Shown: positions 27,798 through 37,330, numbered from the stretch's first letter. The stretch is DNA of 64,000 nucleotides from Bacillota bacterium (GCA_023457255.1 JAEWMB010000037.1:124001-188000), one strand, 5' to 3'. Notes: a model not told the origin generated them from the sequence alone. Numbers and translations are program-made.

Positions 27798-27820
27798 CTC
27801 ACCCCATATCATTCTACGTA

Positions 27821-29815
27821 TTACTCAGTTACATAAGCGTAAAGGATTGCGCTTGAGAAATCCCATAAAGCGCTAGGATTGTAATCCTTTAATCTTTCAA
27901 CATAGACATCGTGATAAATATTGGAGTATAATGGGAGCTCTGGTAATAACTGATTCCACAACTCAACATATTGTACCCAAAGCTTTAAGTACCCTTCGTT
28001 ATCTCCGGATTCAACCTTATATACCATATCCATGGAGTAATCATCCATCTCTTTTACATATAGTCTGTTAAGGTTATATCCTAAAGAAACCATTTCAGGA
28101 TCCAGAGTCCACTCATAGGACTGGTCATAAACAGGAGTAAAGCCAGTAGCTAAATTGAACATTCCATAAGTTGGAACTGCAAATTCTTCACCTTGGGAAG
28201 CATCACGGTACATATAGTTTAATAATGTACCCCACTCAATAACTGTCTGTTTGATTTCCATACCAGCCGATGCAACATCCGGATTCTCTGCAAGTTTTAC
28301 TTTAAGTAATTCAGATACCGGGTTCCCTGTGGAAGAACACCAATTAATAGATAATGGCATTAAAATAGTACCATCGGCTAAAGTTACATTACCGGCATAA
28401 TCACCAGCTTCTTCTTTTGTTACTTTCTTATAACGAATTCCACTTACATAATCAGAACCGTCTGCGCCATATACCCAGCCATCTTGAACAAGAAGATTGG
28501 TCGCAGTATCAAGTCCATAGGTATATGGATTTAAATTCTCATCTAATTCATCTTCTGCCTCTTGGTACATCCACTGAGCCAAACCATATGGCCCATGTAC
28601 GATGGAGCCATATCCGCCGGTAAATGTCTTGGCGAAGTCATTTCGATCCAGAAGATGTGCGACTGCCTGACGTACTGCAACAAACTGAGTAGGCCCGAAG
28701 TCACAAATAAACATTAACTTTCCGTAACCATTTCTATCATACTTGGAGAAATTGAAACCCCCCTGTTCAACTAAGTCAAGAGCTGCATTGATTTCAGCAC
28801 CCTCGGCTAAAGCGAAGATGATGTCAAGACCACCGGTTTTCAAATTATCAATTTGTGTTTCTGGCTCAGCTTTTACATAGATAAGAGTTTTGATTAATGG
28901 TTTCTGACCTTCAAAGTTACCCTTATAGGATGGATTAACCTCTAATATAGCCTGCTTCGAAGAAACATCATAACTCTTTAGGGTATATGGACCGGAAGAT
29001 ACACGGTTATCACTGAAATATCTATAATTATTAACAAACTCTAAAGAAGATTCAACATCAAAGTTAGTAAAATATATACCCTCGCCATCATCCTTAACCT
29101 CGCTGTTTGGTAACCAGACATGCATTGGGAATGGATAAATATTTGCATAAGTTAAGTCATAATAATAAGGAATATAATCCGCACTGATTGTCAAAGAAAA
29201 TGTGTATTCATCTATTAAACGTAAACCGGAGAAAGGAGCTGCAGGATTTGTCTTAACTGCTTCTTTATATTCTTTAAATCCCGCATATGCCATACCGGTA
29301 GTACCCTTACCTTCAGATGCTACAACGACTGGAGAAGAATAGAAGTAAATTCTTGCTACATAGTCCTGCGCTTTGATTGGAGTACCATCGTTATAAACAA
29401 GGTCTTTCTGCAATGTAATTTCAAAGGTTTTAGTACCGTCATCATTCATAGTTTCTTTATGAGCCGCTACAACGTTCTCATCCCATAAATAGTTACCACC
29501 CTGATCTGCTGTAACACAGTAGTAACCAACGGTTAACTCTCTAATGTCAGCATCTGCCCCATTATTCTTCCAGGTTCCTTCCCAGTCACCTGTTAACTCG
29601 GTAAAGTTACCTACGATTAACTGTCCTGTCGGTTCCGATGGCTTAGCAGCCTCTGGAGTTGCTGTCTCATCTGGTGCTTTTGTTGCTTCTGGTGCCTGAG
29701 TTGCTTCTGGCGCGCTTGTAGGGTCTGCATTTGTTTTCTGGTCAGACTTACCACATGCTGCTAAAGAAAATACTAAAGAGGCAACAAGTGCTAATGCTAA
29801 TAATTTCTTCTTCAT
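27821..29815 (-). CDS. oppA: Oligopeptide-binding lipoprotein (SBP family 5), second operon
   Basis: A 664-residue lipoprotein starting MKKKLLALALVASL with lipobox LAAC, then a linker of APEAT/APDET-type repeats before the binding domain. Family-5 features include 'FEITLQKDLVYNDGTPIKAQDYVARIYFY' and 'RVSSGPYTLKSYDVSSKQAILEVNPSYKG'. ATG 29815 is fixed by AAGGAGG just upstream. The frame further upstream (to 29884) has no signal sequence. The promoter is a perfect consensus and the leader is about 205 bases long. It is probably the most abundant product of this operon. Confidence 0.93.
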   Translation of the reverse strand: MKKKLLALALVASLVFSLAACGKSDQKTNADPTSAPEATQAPEATKAPDETATPEAAKPSEPTGQLIVGNFTELTGDWEGTWKNNGADADIRELTVGYYCVTADQGGNYLWDENVVAAHKETMNDDGTKTFEITLQKDLVYNDGTPIKAQDYVARIYFYSSPVVVASEGKGTTGMAYAGFKEYKEAVKTNPAAPFSGLRLIDEYTFSLTISADYIPYYYDLTYANIYPFPMHVWLPNSEVKDDGEGIYFTNFDVESSLEFVNNYRYFSDNRVSSGPYTLKSYDVSSKQAILEVNPSYKGNFEGQKPLIKTLIYVKAEPETQIDNLKTGGLDIIFALAEGAEINAALDLVEQGGFNFSKYDRNGYGKLMFICDFGPTQFVAVRQAVAHLLDRNDFAKTFTGGYGSIVHGPYGLAQWMYQEAEDELDENLNPYTYGLDTATNLLVQDGWVYGADGSDYVSGIRYKKVTKEEAGDYAGNVTLADGTILMPLSINWCSSTGNPVSELLKVKLAENPDVASAGMEIKQTVIEWGTLLNYMYRDASQGEEFAVPTYGMFNLATGFTPVYDQSYEWTLDPEMVSLGYNLNRLYVKEMDDYSMDMVYKVESGDNEGYLKLWVQYVELWNQLLPELPLYSNIYHDVYVERLKDYNPSALWDFSSAILYAYVTE

Positions 29816-30028
29816 AATATATCCTCCTTTTTTAGTAGTGTAAAGCAAGCAACTACTACAATACCTTTCCTCTCCCGGAAGCACTTTATTAATTCTTCAC
29901 TTTAAAAGGCTAAATTACCAAATCAGCAAAAAAGCAAACAATGTGAACATCGCTGCCCCTTGTATGCCTCTTTGCATTTCAGTCACTTTATGTAATTGCT
30001 ATAATTTAACTCACCTTACATTTAATGT

Positions 30029-30057
30029 ATTATATATTACGTGTCATCAGATGTCAA
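30029..30057 (-). promoter_or_regulatory. Promoter of the second opp operon
   Basis: Minus-strand TTGACA (30052-30057) and TATAAT (30029-30034) are separated by 17 bases, a perfect sigma-A promoter. The leader to oppA is about 205 bases. It has a hairpin (AGTAGT/ACTACT) just before the ribosome site but no riboswitch class I recognise. Confidence 0.88.
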
Positions 30058-30251
30058 TGAAATAAATTGCCAGAAACCCGCCAAATAAGCCATTTTTTTC
30101 ATGTTTTTCATTCGGCCTTTTTTCTAAATGAATACTTATTCTTAATTTGGATTTAAAAGGAGATTATAAAAATTAGATAGGATTTTAATAGAATATTAAT
30201 ATTAGGACATATTTTATTGCCTTACAAAAATACAAAATTCATTAAGTACTA

Positions 30252-30302
30252 CTATAAAATTTCAGTGTTGTATATTTATACAACTCTAAATAAATTTTAT
30301 AG
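30252..30302. promoter_or_regulatory. Nested palindrome, possible operator
   Basis: An outer inverted repeat of 11 perfect bases (CTATAAAATTT at 30252-30262 with AAATTTTATAG at 30292-30302) encloses an 18-base perfect palindrome, GTTGTATA-TT-TATACAAC (30267-30284). It lies in the 0.9-kb divergent region, about 200 bases upstream of each promoter. The rest of 29816-30722 is AT-rich and gene-free. Confidence 0.5.
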
Positions 30303-30461
30303 ATTTGTTTATTTTTGTGACTTTATTCTGCTTTTTTCAGTTGAAAGAACTTACAAATGGTTCTAATTGAAATTTTTATCTACTAGCCACTTTTTCTTTC
30401 TTATCTGAATACATCATTGTGTTAACTCACTGCTCCTTTATTGTATTACTATATTAAAGTG

Positions 30462-30488
30462 TTGTCAAGAACTTTTTTTTGTTATAAT
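30462..30488 (+). promoter_or_regulatory. Possible promoter of the NitT/TauT-type transporter
   Basis: TTGTCA (30462-30467) and TATAAT (30483-30488) are 15 bases apart, short of ideal, with a T-tract between. The leader to the ATPase gene would be about 230 bases. Confidence 0.45.
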
Positions 30489-30576
30489 GATTTTTAAATT
30501 TCCATGAGTCAGAGCATTGATGTGATGAATTCTCTCACTAATCTTAACACTGCCATTTCATTTTCGACATAATTAT

Positions 30577-30641
30577 AAAGGAGGTAAGTGACATCAAGCG
30601 ACAGAATTCGACTGTCGTTTGATGAATTATCTTATATTTAG
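30577..30641 (+). other. Full-strength Shine-Dalgarno with dyad, no normal gene behind it
   Basis: AAAGGAGGT (30577-30585) is a full match to the 16S rRNA tail but is followed only by a GTG at 30588 opening a 17-codon frame (ends at 30641). Inside it is a 13-base inverted repeat (30592-30604 with 30612-30624, one G-U, 7-base loop). It could encode a leader peptide, be a regulatory hairpin, or be the remains of a lost first gene of the operon. Confidence 0.4.
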
Positions 30642-30722
30642 GCAGAATAATAGGTCAAAATCTATCGCCGACTAAGTACTTACCACATATAATACATTAT
30701 AGCAAAATTATGGAGGCCACTC

Positions 30723-31505
30723 ATGGAATCAAATGCAAATACAAAGGAATTTCTCCATGTAGATTGTTTGAGCTACTCGTATCACACCTTAGCTGGAGAG
30801 ACTGCTGCATTAAAGGATGTCAGTTTTCATGTATCAGAGGGTCAGTTTCTGGCAATTGTAGGGCCCAGCGGGTGCGGTAAATCAACACTATTATCACTAA
30901 TTGCCGGACTAATTAAACCTGATACAGGGAGTATCTATATCAATGGTAAGGACACTAAAAATTCAGGCTTAAATATCGGTTATATGCTGCAAAAAGACCA
31001 TCTTCTAGATTGGAGAAGCACATTGCGGAATGTCGCACTTGGTCTGGAGATTCAACATAAATACTCAGATCAAAGCATGGTGATAATTAATCATATGTTA
31101 GAGACCTATGGATTAATCTCCTTTATCGATGCTAAGCCCACAGAACTCTCCGGAGGAATGAGACAGCGCGCAGCTCTTATCCGTACACTGCTTTTACAGC
31201 CGGATATCCTTCTGCTAGATGAACCATTTTCAGCGCTAGACTACCAAACACGTCTTGAGGTTTCAGACGATATCTGTAAGATTATCCGCAAGGAAAATAA
31301 AACTGCCGTATTAATCACTCATGATATTGCGGAAGCAATCAGTACAGCAGATAAGATAATCGTACTTTCGAATCGGCCAGCTTCCGTAAAAAAAGAATTT
31401 GAAATTAACTTAACCTCGAAGGATGAGTCTCCGCTACAAAAGCGTTTAGCTCCTGAATTCAGTACCTATTTTAATTTAATCTGGAAGGAGTTGACAACCG
31501 TATGA
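30723..31505 (+). CDS. ABC importer ATPase, NitT/TauT (SsuB/TauB) family
   Basis: A 260-residue ATPase. Walker A GPSGCGKST near residue 47, signature LSGGMRQR, and Walker B 'ILLLDEPFSALD' followed by 'VLITHDIAEAISTADKIIVLSNRPA', which is typical of nitrate/sulfonate/taurine and thiamine-precursor importers. It is encoded directly before its permease, with an ATGA overlap. No substrate-binding protein is encoded next to it, so the substrate is unknown. TGGAGG precedes the ATG. Confidence 0.9.
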   Translation: MESNANTKEFLHVDCLSYSYHTLAGETAALKDVSFHVSEGQFLAIVGPSGCGKSTLLSLIAGLIKPDTGSIYINGKDTKNSGLNIGYMLQKDHLLDWRSTLRNVALGLEIQHKYSDQSMVIINHMLETYGLISFIDAKPTELSGGMRQRAALIRTLLLQPDILLLDEPFSALDYQTRLEVSDDICKIIRKENKTAVLITHDIAEAISTADKIIVLSNRPASVKKEFEINLTSKDESPLQKRLAPEFSTYFNLIWKELTTV

Positions 31506-32323
31506 TGCATCGTATTAAAAAAGAGGATTTCTTATCTGCGTCTGCCATCCATCAGGCATATCTAAAACGATATCAAAAGAGAGTAATAAAAATTCGAATC
31601 ACACAATGGATTATATTTTTATCATTTTTAATCTTATGGGAAGTTTCTACAAAATTGGGATGGCTAAATTCATTTATATTCAGCAGCCCTTCCAGAGTTA
31701 TCGAGTGCTTTATGGCAATGGCAAAGGATGGGACGGTATTTTACCATATCGGAATAACACTGATGGAAACCTTTATAAGCTTTGGTCTGGTAATAGGAAT
31801 CGGTCTGTTCGTCGCAGTTTTATTGTGGTGGAATGAAAGTGTCGCCAAGGTGCTGGAACCATATCTGGTGGTTCTTAATAGCCTCCCAAAGTCGGCTCTT
31901 GCACCTGTTTTTATTGTTTGGCTTGGGAATAATATGAAGACTATTATTGTGGCAGCGGTGACGGTCGCAGTCTTTGGAACAATTATAACCTTATACACCA
32001 ATTTTAACTCTACCGAACAAGATAAATATAAACTCATTTATACCTTAGGCGGTACCAAAAAGGATGTATTGTTTAAAGTGGTTCTTCCTGGTAATCTGCC
32101 TTCTATTATTAGCTGTATGAAAGTAAATATTGGTCTATCTCTTGTTGGCGTTATCATAGGGGAATTTCTTGCGGCAAAGGCTGGCTTAGGATATCTCATT
32201 GTCTACGGTTCACAGGTGTTTAAACTGGATTGGGTTATTATGAGTATTGTAATTTTATGTATTGTTGCAACTGCACTATATGGAATCCTATCTTACGTCG
32301 AAAGAAAAGTAAGAAGAAGCTAA
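31502..32323 (+). CDS. ABC importer permease, NitT/TauT family
   Basis: A 273-residue permease with about six membrane segments. The N-terminus is hydrophilic and basic (about 35 residues). The permease loop reads 'IYTLGGTKKDVLFKVVLPGNLPSIISCMK', close to SsuC/TauC/ThiX. Its ATG overlaps the stop of the ATPase gene (ATGA), so the two are translationally coupled. A second ATG follows immediately. The missing binding protein is either encoded elsewhere or shared with another system. Confidence 0.9.
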   Translation: MMHRIKKEDFLSASAIHQAYLKRYQKRVIKIRITQWIIFLSFLILWEVSTKLGWLNSFIFSSPSRVIECFMAMAKDGTVFYHIGITLMETFISFGLVIGIGLFVAVLLWWNESVAKVLEPYLVVLNSLPKSALAPVFIVWLGNNMKTIIVAAVTVAVFGTIITLYTNFNSTEQDKYKLIYTLGGTKKDVLFKVVLPGNLPSIISCMKVNIGLSLVGVIIGEFLAAKAGLGYLIVYGSQVFKLDWVIMSIVILCIVATALYGILSYVERKVRRS

Positions 32324-32371
32324 TAGGCGTTTAACTATTCCTCCGGCTATCTTGTTATTGTACTAACTAAA

Positions 32372-32421
32372 AAGGATAAGCAATGGAAAATGTATTTCAA
32401 GCATTTCCATCGCTTATCCTT
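32372..32421. terminator. Long hairpin between convergent operons
   Basis: AAGGATAAGC (32372-32381) pairs with GCTTATCCTT (32412-32421), and inner ATGGAAA/TTTCCAT bases extend the stem to nearly 20 pairs. It probably ends both the transporter operon and the carbohydrate operon. The U-tract is weak on both strands. Confidence 0.65.
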
Positions 32422-32512
32422 ACTGAAACTTCATGTCTATGTTCATACTCCAAATACTATCTACCAATCAAACTGATCCAGTACAATAAAATCACCGTCT
32501 AGCTTATCCAGC

Positions 32513-33430
32513 CTACTCTTTCACCTTAGAATATAAAGCCAGCTTACAATACATATCTTCTAAGATAAGTCTTGGATCAATTCCTTTATACACCCTGATT
32601 GGGCGGTTCCTATTAATTTGAATATATTGCATATCCTGTGATATCTGCGGTGCAGCTACCCAGTCAAACTCAAACCGATGTTCATAAAGCATTAATCCAA
32701 TCGACGGAGAATCACCAAGTACCCATGTTTCTCCGGTTCTAAACACATTCTTTAACGCTGCTTCGGTATTACTATGCTCAATTAATTGATCGAATAAATA
32801 TCTTCCGATCTCACCGCAAGGCAGTACACGGTACTCCAACTCCGCTAACGATACCGGTATCATTTCGTATACATTCTTTGGTACCTGCCACACTTCAATA
32901 TCGGAAGAAAAGACGACATTGGCGGCTGCAATATCATTTCCTAAGTTAAACTCTGCACCACCATTTGGATAAGCTCCGCCGCCAATCCAGATCAGTTTTA
33001 ATCTACCCGCAATTCGGGGCTCAAGAAGATAAGCACTGGCAATATCCGTCAACGGTCCCATAAAGGCTAAATACAATGGGCGGCTATCTTCCTTCATGGC
33101 CTCTCTAATGATAAGTCTTGCACCTTCGGAATCTACCGGAGTTCTGCCATCCGGTAAAGGATACTCGGCACCTTTATAAAGAAAATTTTCCTTAGATATC
33201 TCCATCTTATGAAGGATTCGTTCCATTTCCTTATAGCTTTGTTCCATGCTGTCCGGGTACTTTCTCACTCCAAAATGGGCTGCAATCACTCCCACATGTT
33301 CAAACTTAGGACTAAGTAGTCCATGGACTACTGCAAAAGCATCATCTGCCTCATTCTTAACATCTGTATCCATGATAACTCTGATTTGTTTTTCAATCGG
33401 TACCTGAAATTGATAATTATTGTATCTCAT
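32513..33430 (-). CDS. Nucleoside-hydrolase-like protein
   Basis: A 305-residue protein of the inosine/uridine nucleoside hydrolase superfamily. The metal-binding N-terminal motif is DTDVKNEADDAFAV, two residues longer between the Asp clusters than the classical DxDPGxDD, which marks a divergent subfamily. 'PLYLAFMGPLTDIASAYLLEPRI' and 'LIWIGGGAYPNGGAEFNLGNDIAAANVVF' match the conserved core with the Asn and Asp ligands. Superfamily enzymes cleave N-ribofuranosides. In this pectin-type operon it may act on another furanoside, which is inference. It is the last gene of the operon, 15 bases after the YetA-like gene. Confidence 0.82.
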   Translation of the reverse strand: MRYNNYQFQVPIEKQIRVIMDTDVKNEADDAFAVVHGLLSPKFEHVGVIAAHFGVRKYPDSMEQSYKEMERILHKMEISKENFLYKGAEYPLPDGRTPVDSEGARLIIREAMKEDSRPLYLAFMGPLTDIASAYLLEPRIAGRLKLIWIGGGAYPNGGAEFNLGNDIAAANVVFSSDIEVWQVPKNVYEMIPVSLAELEYRVLPCGEIGRYLFDQLIEHSNTEAALKNVFRTGETWVLGDSPSIGLMLYEHRFEFDWVAAPQISQDMQYIQINRNRPIRVYKGIDPRLILEDMYCKLALYSKVKE

Positions 33431-33445
33431 AACCTCTCCTTTTTC

Positions 33446-35740
33446 TTAGATCATATGATGATCCGAAGCTGCCTTATAATAAACAGCCATCGGCAGGAAA
33501 CTCTGTGCAAATTCTTTTGTTCCTTTGACACCGGTTATAACAGCATCCTCTACAATCCTTTTATCAAAAACAATATAGTCAAAAGAATTTCTTAAATTAT
33601 ACTCAAATGTTTTTCTGCCGTGCTTCAGATAACTGGTATCGCCGGTTAGCTGATATCCAATCGTAAGCAGTTCAAGAACCAGCGGATTATTACCAAGCCG
33701 GTTTAAACTTGGTATCTCTTTATAATAGAAAAAACCATTGTCAAAAAGACAGTTCTCTACCACATCATCAATGGCATCCAATATCATTCGCTTTAATTCT
33801 TCGTTTGGAAATTCCTTATAAAAGCGCATTAAGCTGCCGACAGCAACAGAAATCATAAATGGAACTCTGATAAGAACATTATCCATATAAGTAGAAAGCC
33901 AATTTCCATAAGTATTTTTCCACTCCTTAAACTGGCCAATAATCCATTCTGATTTTCTAACCCATTTGATATCACCGGTTTCACAATAAAGGGCCACTAG
34001 AGTACGAAGAGCCCATCCGGTTTCTCTTGCACCCAGTTCACCGTTTTTTTGATACATCGGAGTCTCCAAAAGCCTTACTACATTCTCTCCTATTCCTATG
34101 GCTGTTGCAAGATAAGAATCATCCCCGGTAAAATGATAGCAATCCAGCAAACCTTCCACCCATTCATGACTGCAAACAATAGAACCTTCCTTCACATGAT
34201 TATGAGTATGTGCCCATTGACCTCCTATATGAAGCGGATTTTGGCTGTAATGGCAGACGTCAACATCCTTCCAGTGGCTTCCTGCAACCAAAGCATAATC
34301 CAAAAATCTTCGTATGCCGGTCTTAGCATATAATAACACACAAGCATGTGGATAGTCATATTCATTATTCGTCCAGATCAGCTTTCCATGTCCTCTGCCT
34401 TGCGCCGTATAACCCGGGTCCGGAACATCCCCCCAGTTTAACATTCCAAAACATCTTGCATGGGAATCACATTTTGCAATTAATTCTGCTTCTATATCAT
34501 AATTAATATTTTTCACAAAAATATCAGGCATTACTTCTGCCTCTGCAAAAACAGACGAATCTATGGTAGGACGATCCGGCATCTGATAGATAATACTGCG
34601 GTTATTAATTTCTGTCAGAGTTTCTCCGGGCTCATGGAAATGTAGCTGAAATCTCTGTTCTCTTGCCATTCCGGATTCCAGTACAATATTTCCTGTATCC
34701 GCAGGGACTAACATTACATGAATTCCATTCTCATCAGCTTTCACTGCTTTGGGATAGTTTTGATATGCCTGATAAACGGTAGCGCAAACCCCGCTAAATT
34801 GATCGGTCCGATCTGCAAAAAATGTTCCAAAGAAACATTCTGAAAAATGCTCCAAACCTTCTGCAAGCAAATACTGATCATCAATTACTTTTTGTAATGC
34901 CATTCCTTCGTCAGCAATTGTAAATCTGGTTTTATAATTAGACGTTGCGACACAGGTTCGAATTGAACCTGCCGGTATTTTTTTCTCAAGTGCATCGAGT
35001 TCGGAAGTACCCACTGTTTGAAAGATATTTCCCTCTTTTTCTTTCTTGCTTTCAAAATCTTTACCGGTAAGATTCTTCGAATGGAGAGAAAAAACCAAAG
35101 TCTCTACTTTTAATGCTTCTAAGGTAGTATTCATAAGGGTATAAGAGATTTCAATCCATGGTTTGTTATGATATGCTGTAACTTGTATCTCAAATGTTAT
35201 GCTTTTATGACCCAGGCACTCTCCGTTTGCTTTTAATATAACACAGACCGGTCCAGCTTCTTTGAGCTTCCATTCATGAAGCTTTATACCATAGCTTTGA
35301 CCATCCCCATCGGTTAAATATGGTCCCTGCCATTGCTTTGCATTATAAAGCGTCTTACCATACCAAAATTCCTGAAACAGGTGTTGTGAGTTATTTTCTA
35401 CGGAAAATCTGATTGCCTTACAATCAACTTCAATACTATCTTCCCCTATGTTCCAATGTATTCCATCAAACACCGGCTGCTTTTTAGCTGTTAAATCACA
35501 TTGCAGCGTAGTCCCGGCATTGGCAGGTAAACCAGCTTCAAACCGTAAAAACAGATAGCGAGCACTCCCATCCGGATAATGGGAGGTTACTTTCGCCTGA
35601 GAGGGTACTGCCTGATCCTTTTGATAAACTGTGATTTTTGATACATCCTTTAGTACACCCTTTTTTAAAGGGACTGCCACTTGGCATGGCTCTGAAACTC
35701 TTGGGTATCGATATAATTTTGGAAATACTAAATCAATCAT
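33446..35740 (-). CDS. YetA/PL26-like exo-rhamnogalacturonan lyase family protein
   Basis: A 764-residue protein without a signal peptide. The N-terminal part (about 1-400) is a beta-rich RIFT-barrel-like region beginning 'LVFPKLYRYPRVSEPCQVAVPLKKGVLKD'. The C-terminal half (about 420-760) looks like an alpha/alpha toroid with His/Trp-rich motifs (CFGMLNWGDVPDPGYTAQGRGHGK, GGQWAHTHNHVKEGSIVCSHEWVEGLLDCY). This matches the YetA/PcRGLX family of exo-rhamnogalacturonan lyases. The cytoplasmic location suits degradation of imported oligosaccharides. GGAGG precedes ATG. Two hairpins separate it from the upstream kinase gene. Confidence 0.72.
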   Translation of the reverse strand: MIDLVFPKLYRYPRVSEPCQVAVPLKKGVLKDVSKITVYQKDQAVPSQAKVTSHYPDGSARYLFLRFEAGLPANAGTTLQCDLTAKKQPVFDGIHWNIGEDSIEVDCKAIRFSVENNSQHLFQEFWYGKTLYNAKQWQGPYLTDGDGQSYGIKLHEWKLKEAGPVCVILKANGECLGHKSITFEIQVTAYHNKPWIEISYTLMNTTLEALKVETLVFSLHSKNLTGKDFESKKEKEGNIFQTVGTSELDALEKKIPAGSIRTCVATSNYKTRFTIADEGMALQKVIDDQYLLAEGLEHFSECFFGTFFADRTDQFSGVCATVYQAYQNYPKAVKADENGIHVMLVPADTGNIVLESGMAREQRFQLHFHEPGETLTEINNRSIIYQMPDRPTIDSSVFAEAEVMPDIFVKNINYDIEAELIAKCDSHARCFGMLNWGDVPDPGYTAQGRGHGKLIWTNNEYDYPHACVLLYAKTGIRRFLDYALVAGSHWKDVDVCHYSQNPLHIGGQWAHTHNHVKEGSIVCSHEWVEGLLDCYHFTGDDSYLATAIGIGENVVRLLETPMYQKNGELGARETGWALRTLVALYCETGDIKWVRKSEWIIGQFKEWKNTYGNWLSTYMDNVLIRVPFMISVAVGSLMRFYKEFPNEELKRMILDAIDDVVENCLFDNGFFYYKEIPSLNRLGNNPLVLELLTIGYQLTGDTSYLKHGRKTFEYNLRNSFDYIVFDKRIVEDAVITGVKGTKEFAQSFLPMAVYYKAASDHHMI

Positions 35741-35786
35741 TCTCAGCCTCCATGCTGCGATTGTTTTTTTGGAGCAGCGAATGGCT

Positions 35787-35838
35787 CAAGTTTGCCGCAG
35801 TACAAACTTGGTGAGTGAAAGATTAAAATCTTTCACTC
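35787..35838 (-). other. Tandem hairpins between kinase and YetA-like genes
   Basis: CAAGTTTG (35787-35794) pairs with CAAACTTG (35803-35810), and GAGTGAAAGAT (35813-35823) pairs perfectly with ATCTTTCACTC (35828-35838) over a 4-base loop. They occupy most of the 108-base gap and could set mRNA stability or processing. Confidence 0.65.
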
Positions 35839-35848
35839 TTATCTCTCC

Positions 35849-37330
35849 TTAGTGTCTGGGCCCTATAACAAGATTAAGTGCCTCTCTCCAGCCGGAAAGT
35901 TTTTTGTAAACTTCCTCCTTAGGCATTTGAGCTTCGTATTTGTGATAATTCATAAGCTCCGTAATATCTTGCCGATATAACTTTGTTTTCATCCCTGCAA
36001 GATAGGCTACTCCTAACCCCGACAATTCTTCTGTTTCCGCAATATATAAAGGCATTGCTGTGATATTACTTTGAAATTGCATTAGATATTTGTTTTTTGT
36101 CGCACCGCCGTCTGCTCTTAATTCTTTTGCCTGAATTCCTGTTGATTTTATTATACTTTCTAATACATCATGGATTTGATAAGCAATACAATCTAAGCCT
36201 GCTCGTATGATTTCTTCCCGCCTCGTATTTCTTGTCATTCCGCAGATCATTCCCTTTGCTTCACTGTCCCAGTAAGGTGCTCCCAGGCCGGTAAATGCCG
36301 GAACCAGATAAACCGTATCCTTAGGACTTGCGGAATTTACTAATTCCTCACACTGACTCACCGTATCAAATAATCTTAGGTCATCCTTCATCCAAGTAAT
36401 TACTGCTCCGGCGTAATTTATATTGCCCTCGATGACATAGGTTACCTCCTCATTAATTTTCCAGCCAACCGATGTGACAATGCCATTCCCTGTCTTAACC
36501 GGAGATTTTCCTGCATTCACCATAACAGAGGAACCGGTACCATAGGTTACCTTGACCGTACCCTCTTTCCTGCAGCCTTGCCCGAATAATGCACCTTGGG
36601 AATCTCCGAGAACCGCATGAATGGGGATTGGTTTCGGTAAGAAGTCATCAAAATCTGTCTCACCGAAGAAACTATCTGAGGCTTGAATGCTTGGAAGTGA
36701 TGTTATCGGTATCTGAAAAATATCGCACATAGCGATGTCCCAGCTAAGTGTTTTTAAATTCATTAATTGAGTTCTGGAGGCATTCGAACAATCCGTTACA
36801 TAGGACTTTCCTTTGGTAAGCCGATAAATCAAATACGTATCCATAGTCCCGATTCTTAAATCACCATTTTGCAAAAGGTAATTGGCATTCGGTACATTCT
36901 CAAGAATCCAGGCCATTTTTGCCGCAGAAAAATAAGGCGAGAGCTCCAGGCCGGTTACTTCTTTTATTTGTTTTGAGTAACCGGCAGCCGCAATCTTATC
37001 ACAAATATACTGTGCTCTGGCACACTGCCATACAATTGCAGGATAAACAGGAGTTCCATCCGGATGAAAAGCAACCGTTGTTTCTCTTTGGTTCGTTATA
37101 CCAATTGCTGTAATTTCAGACTTCTCTATTCCGGCACTTATAATAAGCTGCTTTATGACAGATATTGCATTCTGATAGATTTCTTCCGGATCATGTTCTA
37201 CGAAACCTACTGCATCCACTATTTGGCGGTGTGGCTTATCAACTCTTTTTACCAGTTCACCTAAGTAATTAAATAAAAGTGCTTTTGTGCCTTGTGTACT
37301 TTGGTCCAGGCCTATGATATAATTAGGCAT
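35849..37330 (-). CDS. FGGY-family carbohydrate kinase (glycerol-kinase-like)
   Basis: A 493-residue ATP-dependent sugar kinase. The N-terminal phosphate-binding motif is IIGLDQSTQGTKALLF. 'VYPAIVWQCARAQ', 'VTYGTGSSVMVNAG', 'GLGAPYWDSEAKGMICGMTRNTRREEIIRAGLD' and 'LRADGGATKNKYLMQFQSNI' are FGGY signatures closest to glycerol kinase. The location beside a sugar isomerase and a split transketolase, rather than glycerol genes, argues that it phosphorylates a ketose made by the isomerase; D-apulose is my favoured candidate. ATG 37330 is used because AGAGGG lies just before it. Confidence 0.85.
   Translation of the reverse strand: MPNYIIGLDQSTQGTKALLFNYLGELVKRVDKPHRQIVDAVGFVEHDPEEIYQNAISVIKQLIISAGIEKSEITAIGITNQRETTVAFHPDGTPVYPAIVWQCARAQYICDKIAAAGYSKQIKEVTGLELSPYFSAAKMAWILENVPNANYLLQNGDLRIGTMDTYLIYRLTKGKSYVTDCSNASRTQLMNLKTLSWDIAMCDIFQIPITSLPSIQASDSFFGETDFDDFLPKPIPIHAVLGDSQGALFGQGCRKEGTVKVTYGTGSSVMVNAGKSPVKTGNGIVTSVGWKINEEVTYVIEGNINYAGAVITWMKDDLRLFDTVSQCEELVNSASPKDTVYLVPAFTGLGAPYWDSEAKGMICGMTRNTRREEIIRAGLDCIAYQIHDVLESIIKSTGIQAKELRADGGATKNKYLMQFQSNITAMPLYIAETEELSGLGVAYLAGMKTKLYRQDITELMNYHKYEAQMPKEEVYKKLSGWREALNLVIGPRH

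Noticed and set aside
27742..27802. N-terminal extension of the second OppB
   Set aside because: It would translate through the terminator-like hairpin, has no ribosome site, and the family start is MLRYVGKR at 27742.
30489..30722. Riboswitch (TPP or similar) before the NitT/TauT-type transporter
   Set aside because: No TPP, SAM, guanidine or preQ1 core words could be found; only the simple dyad is present.
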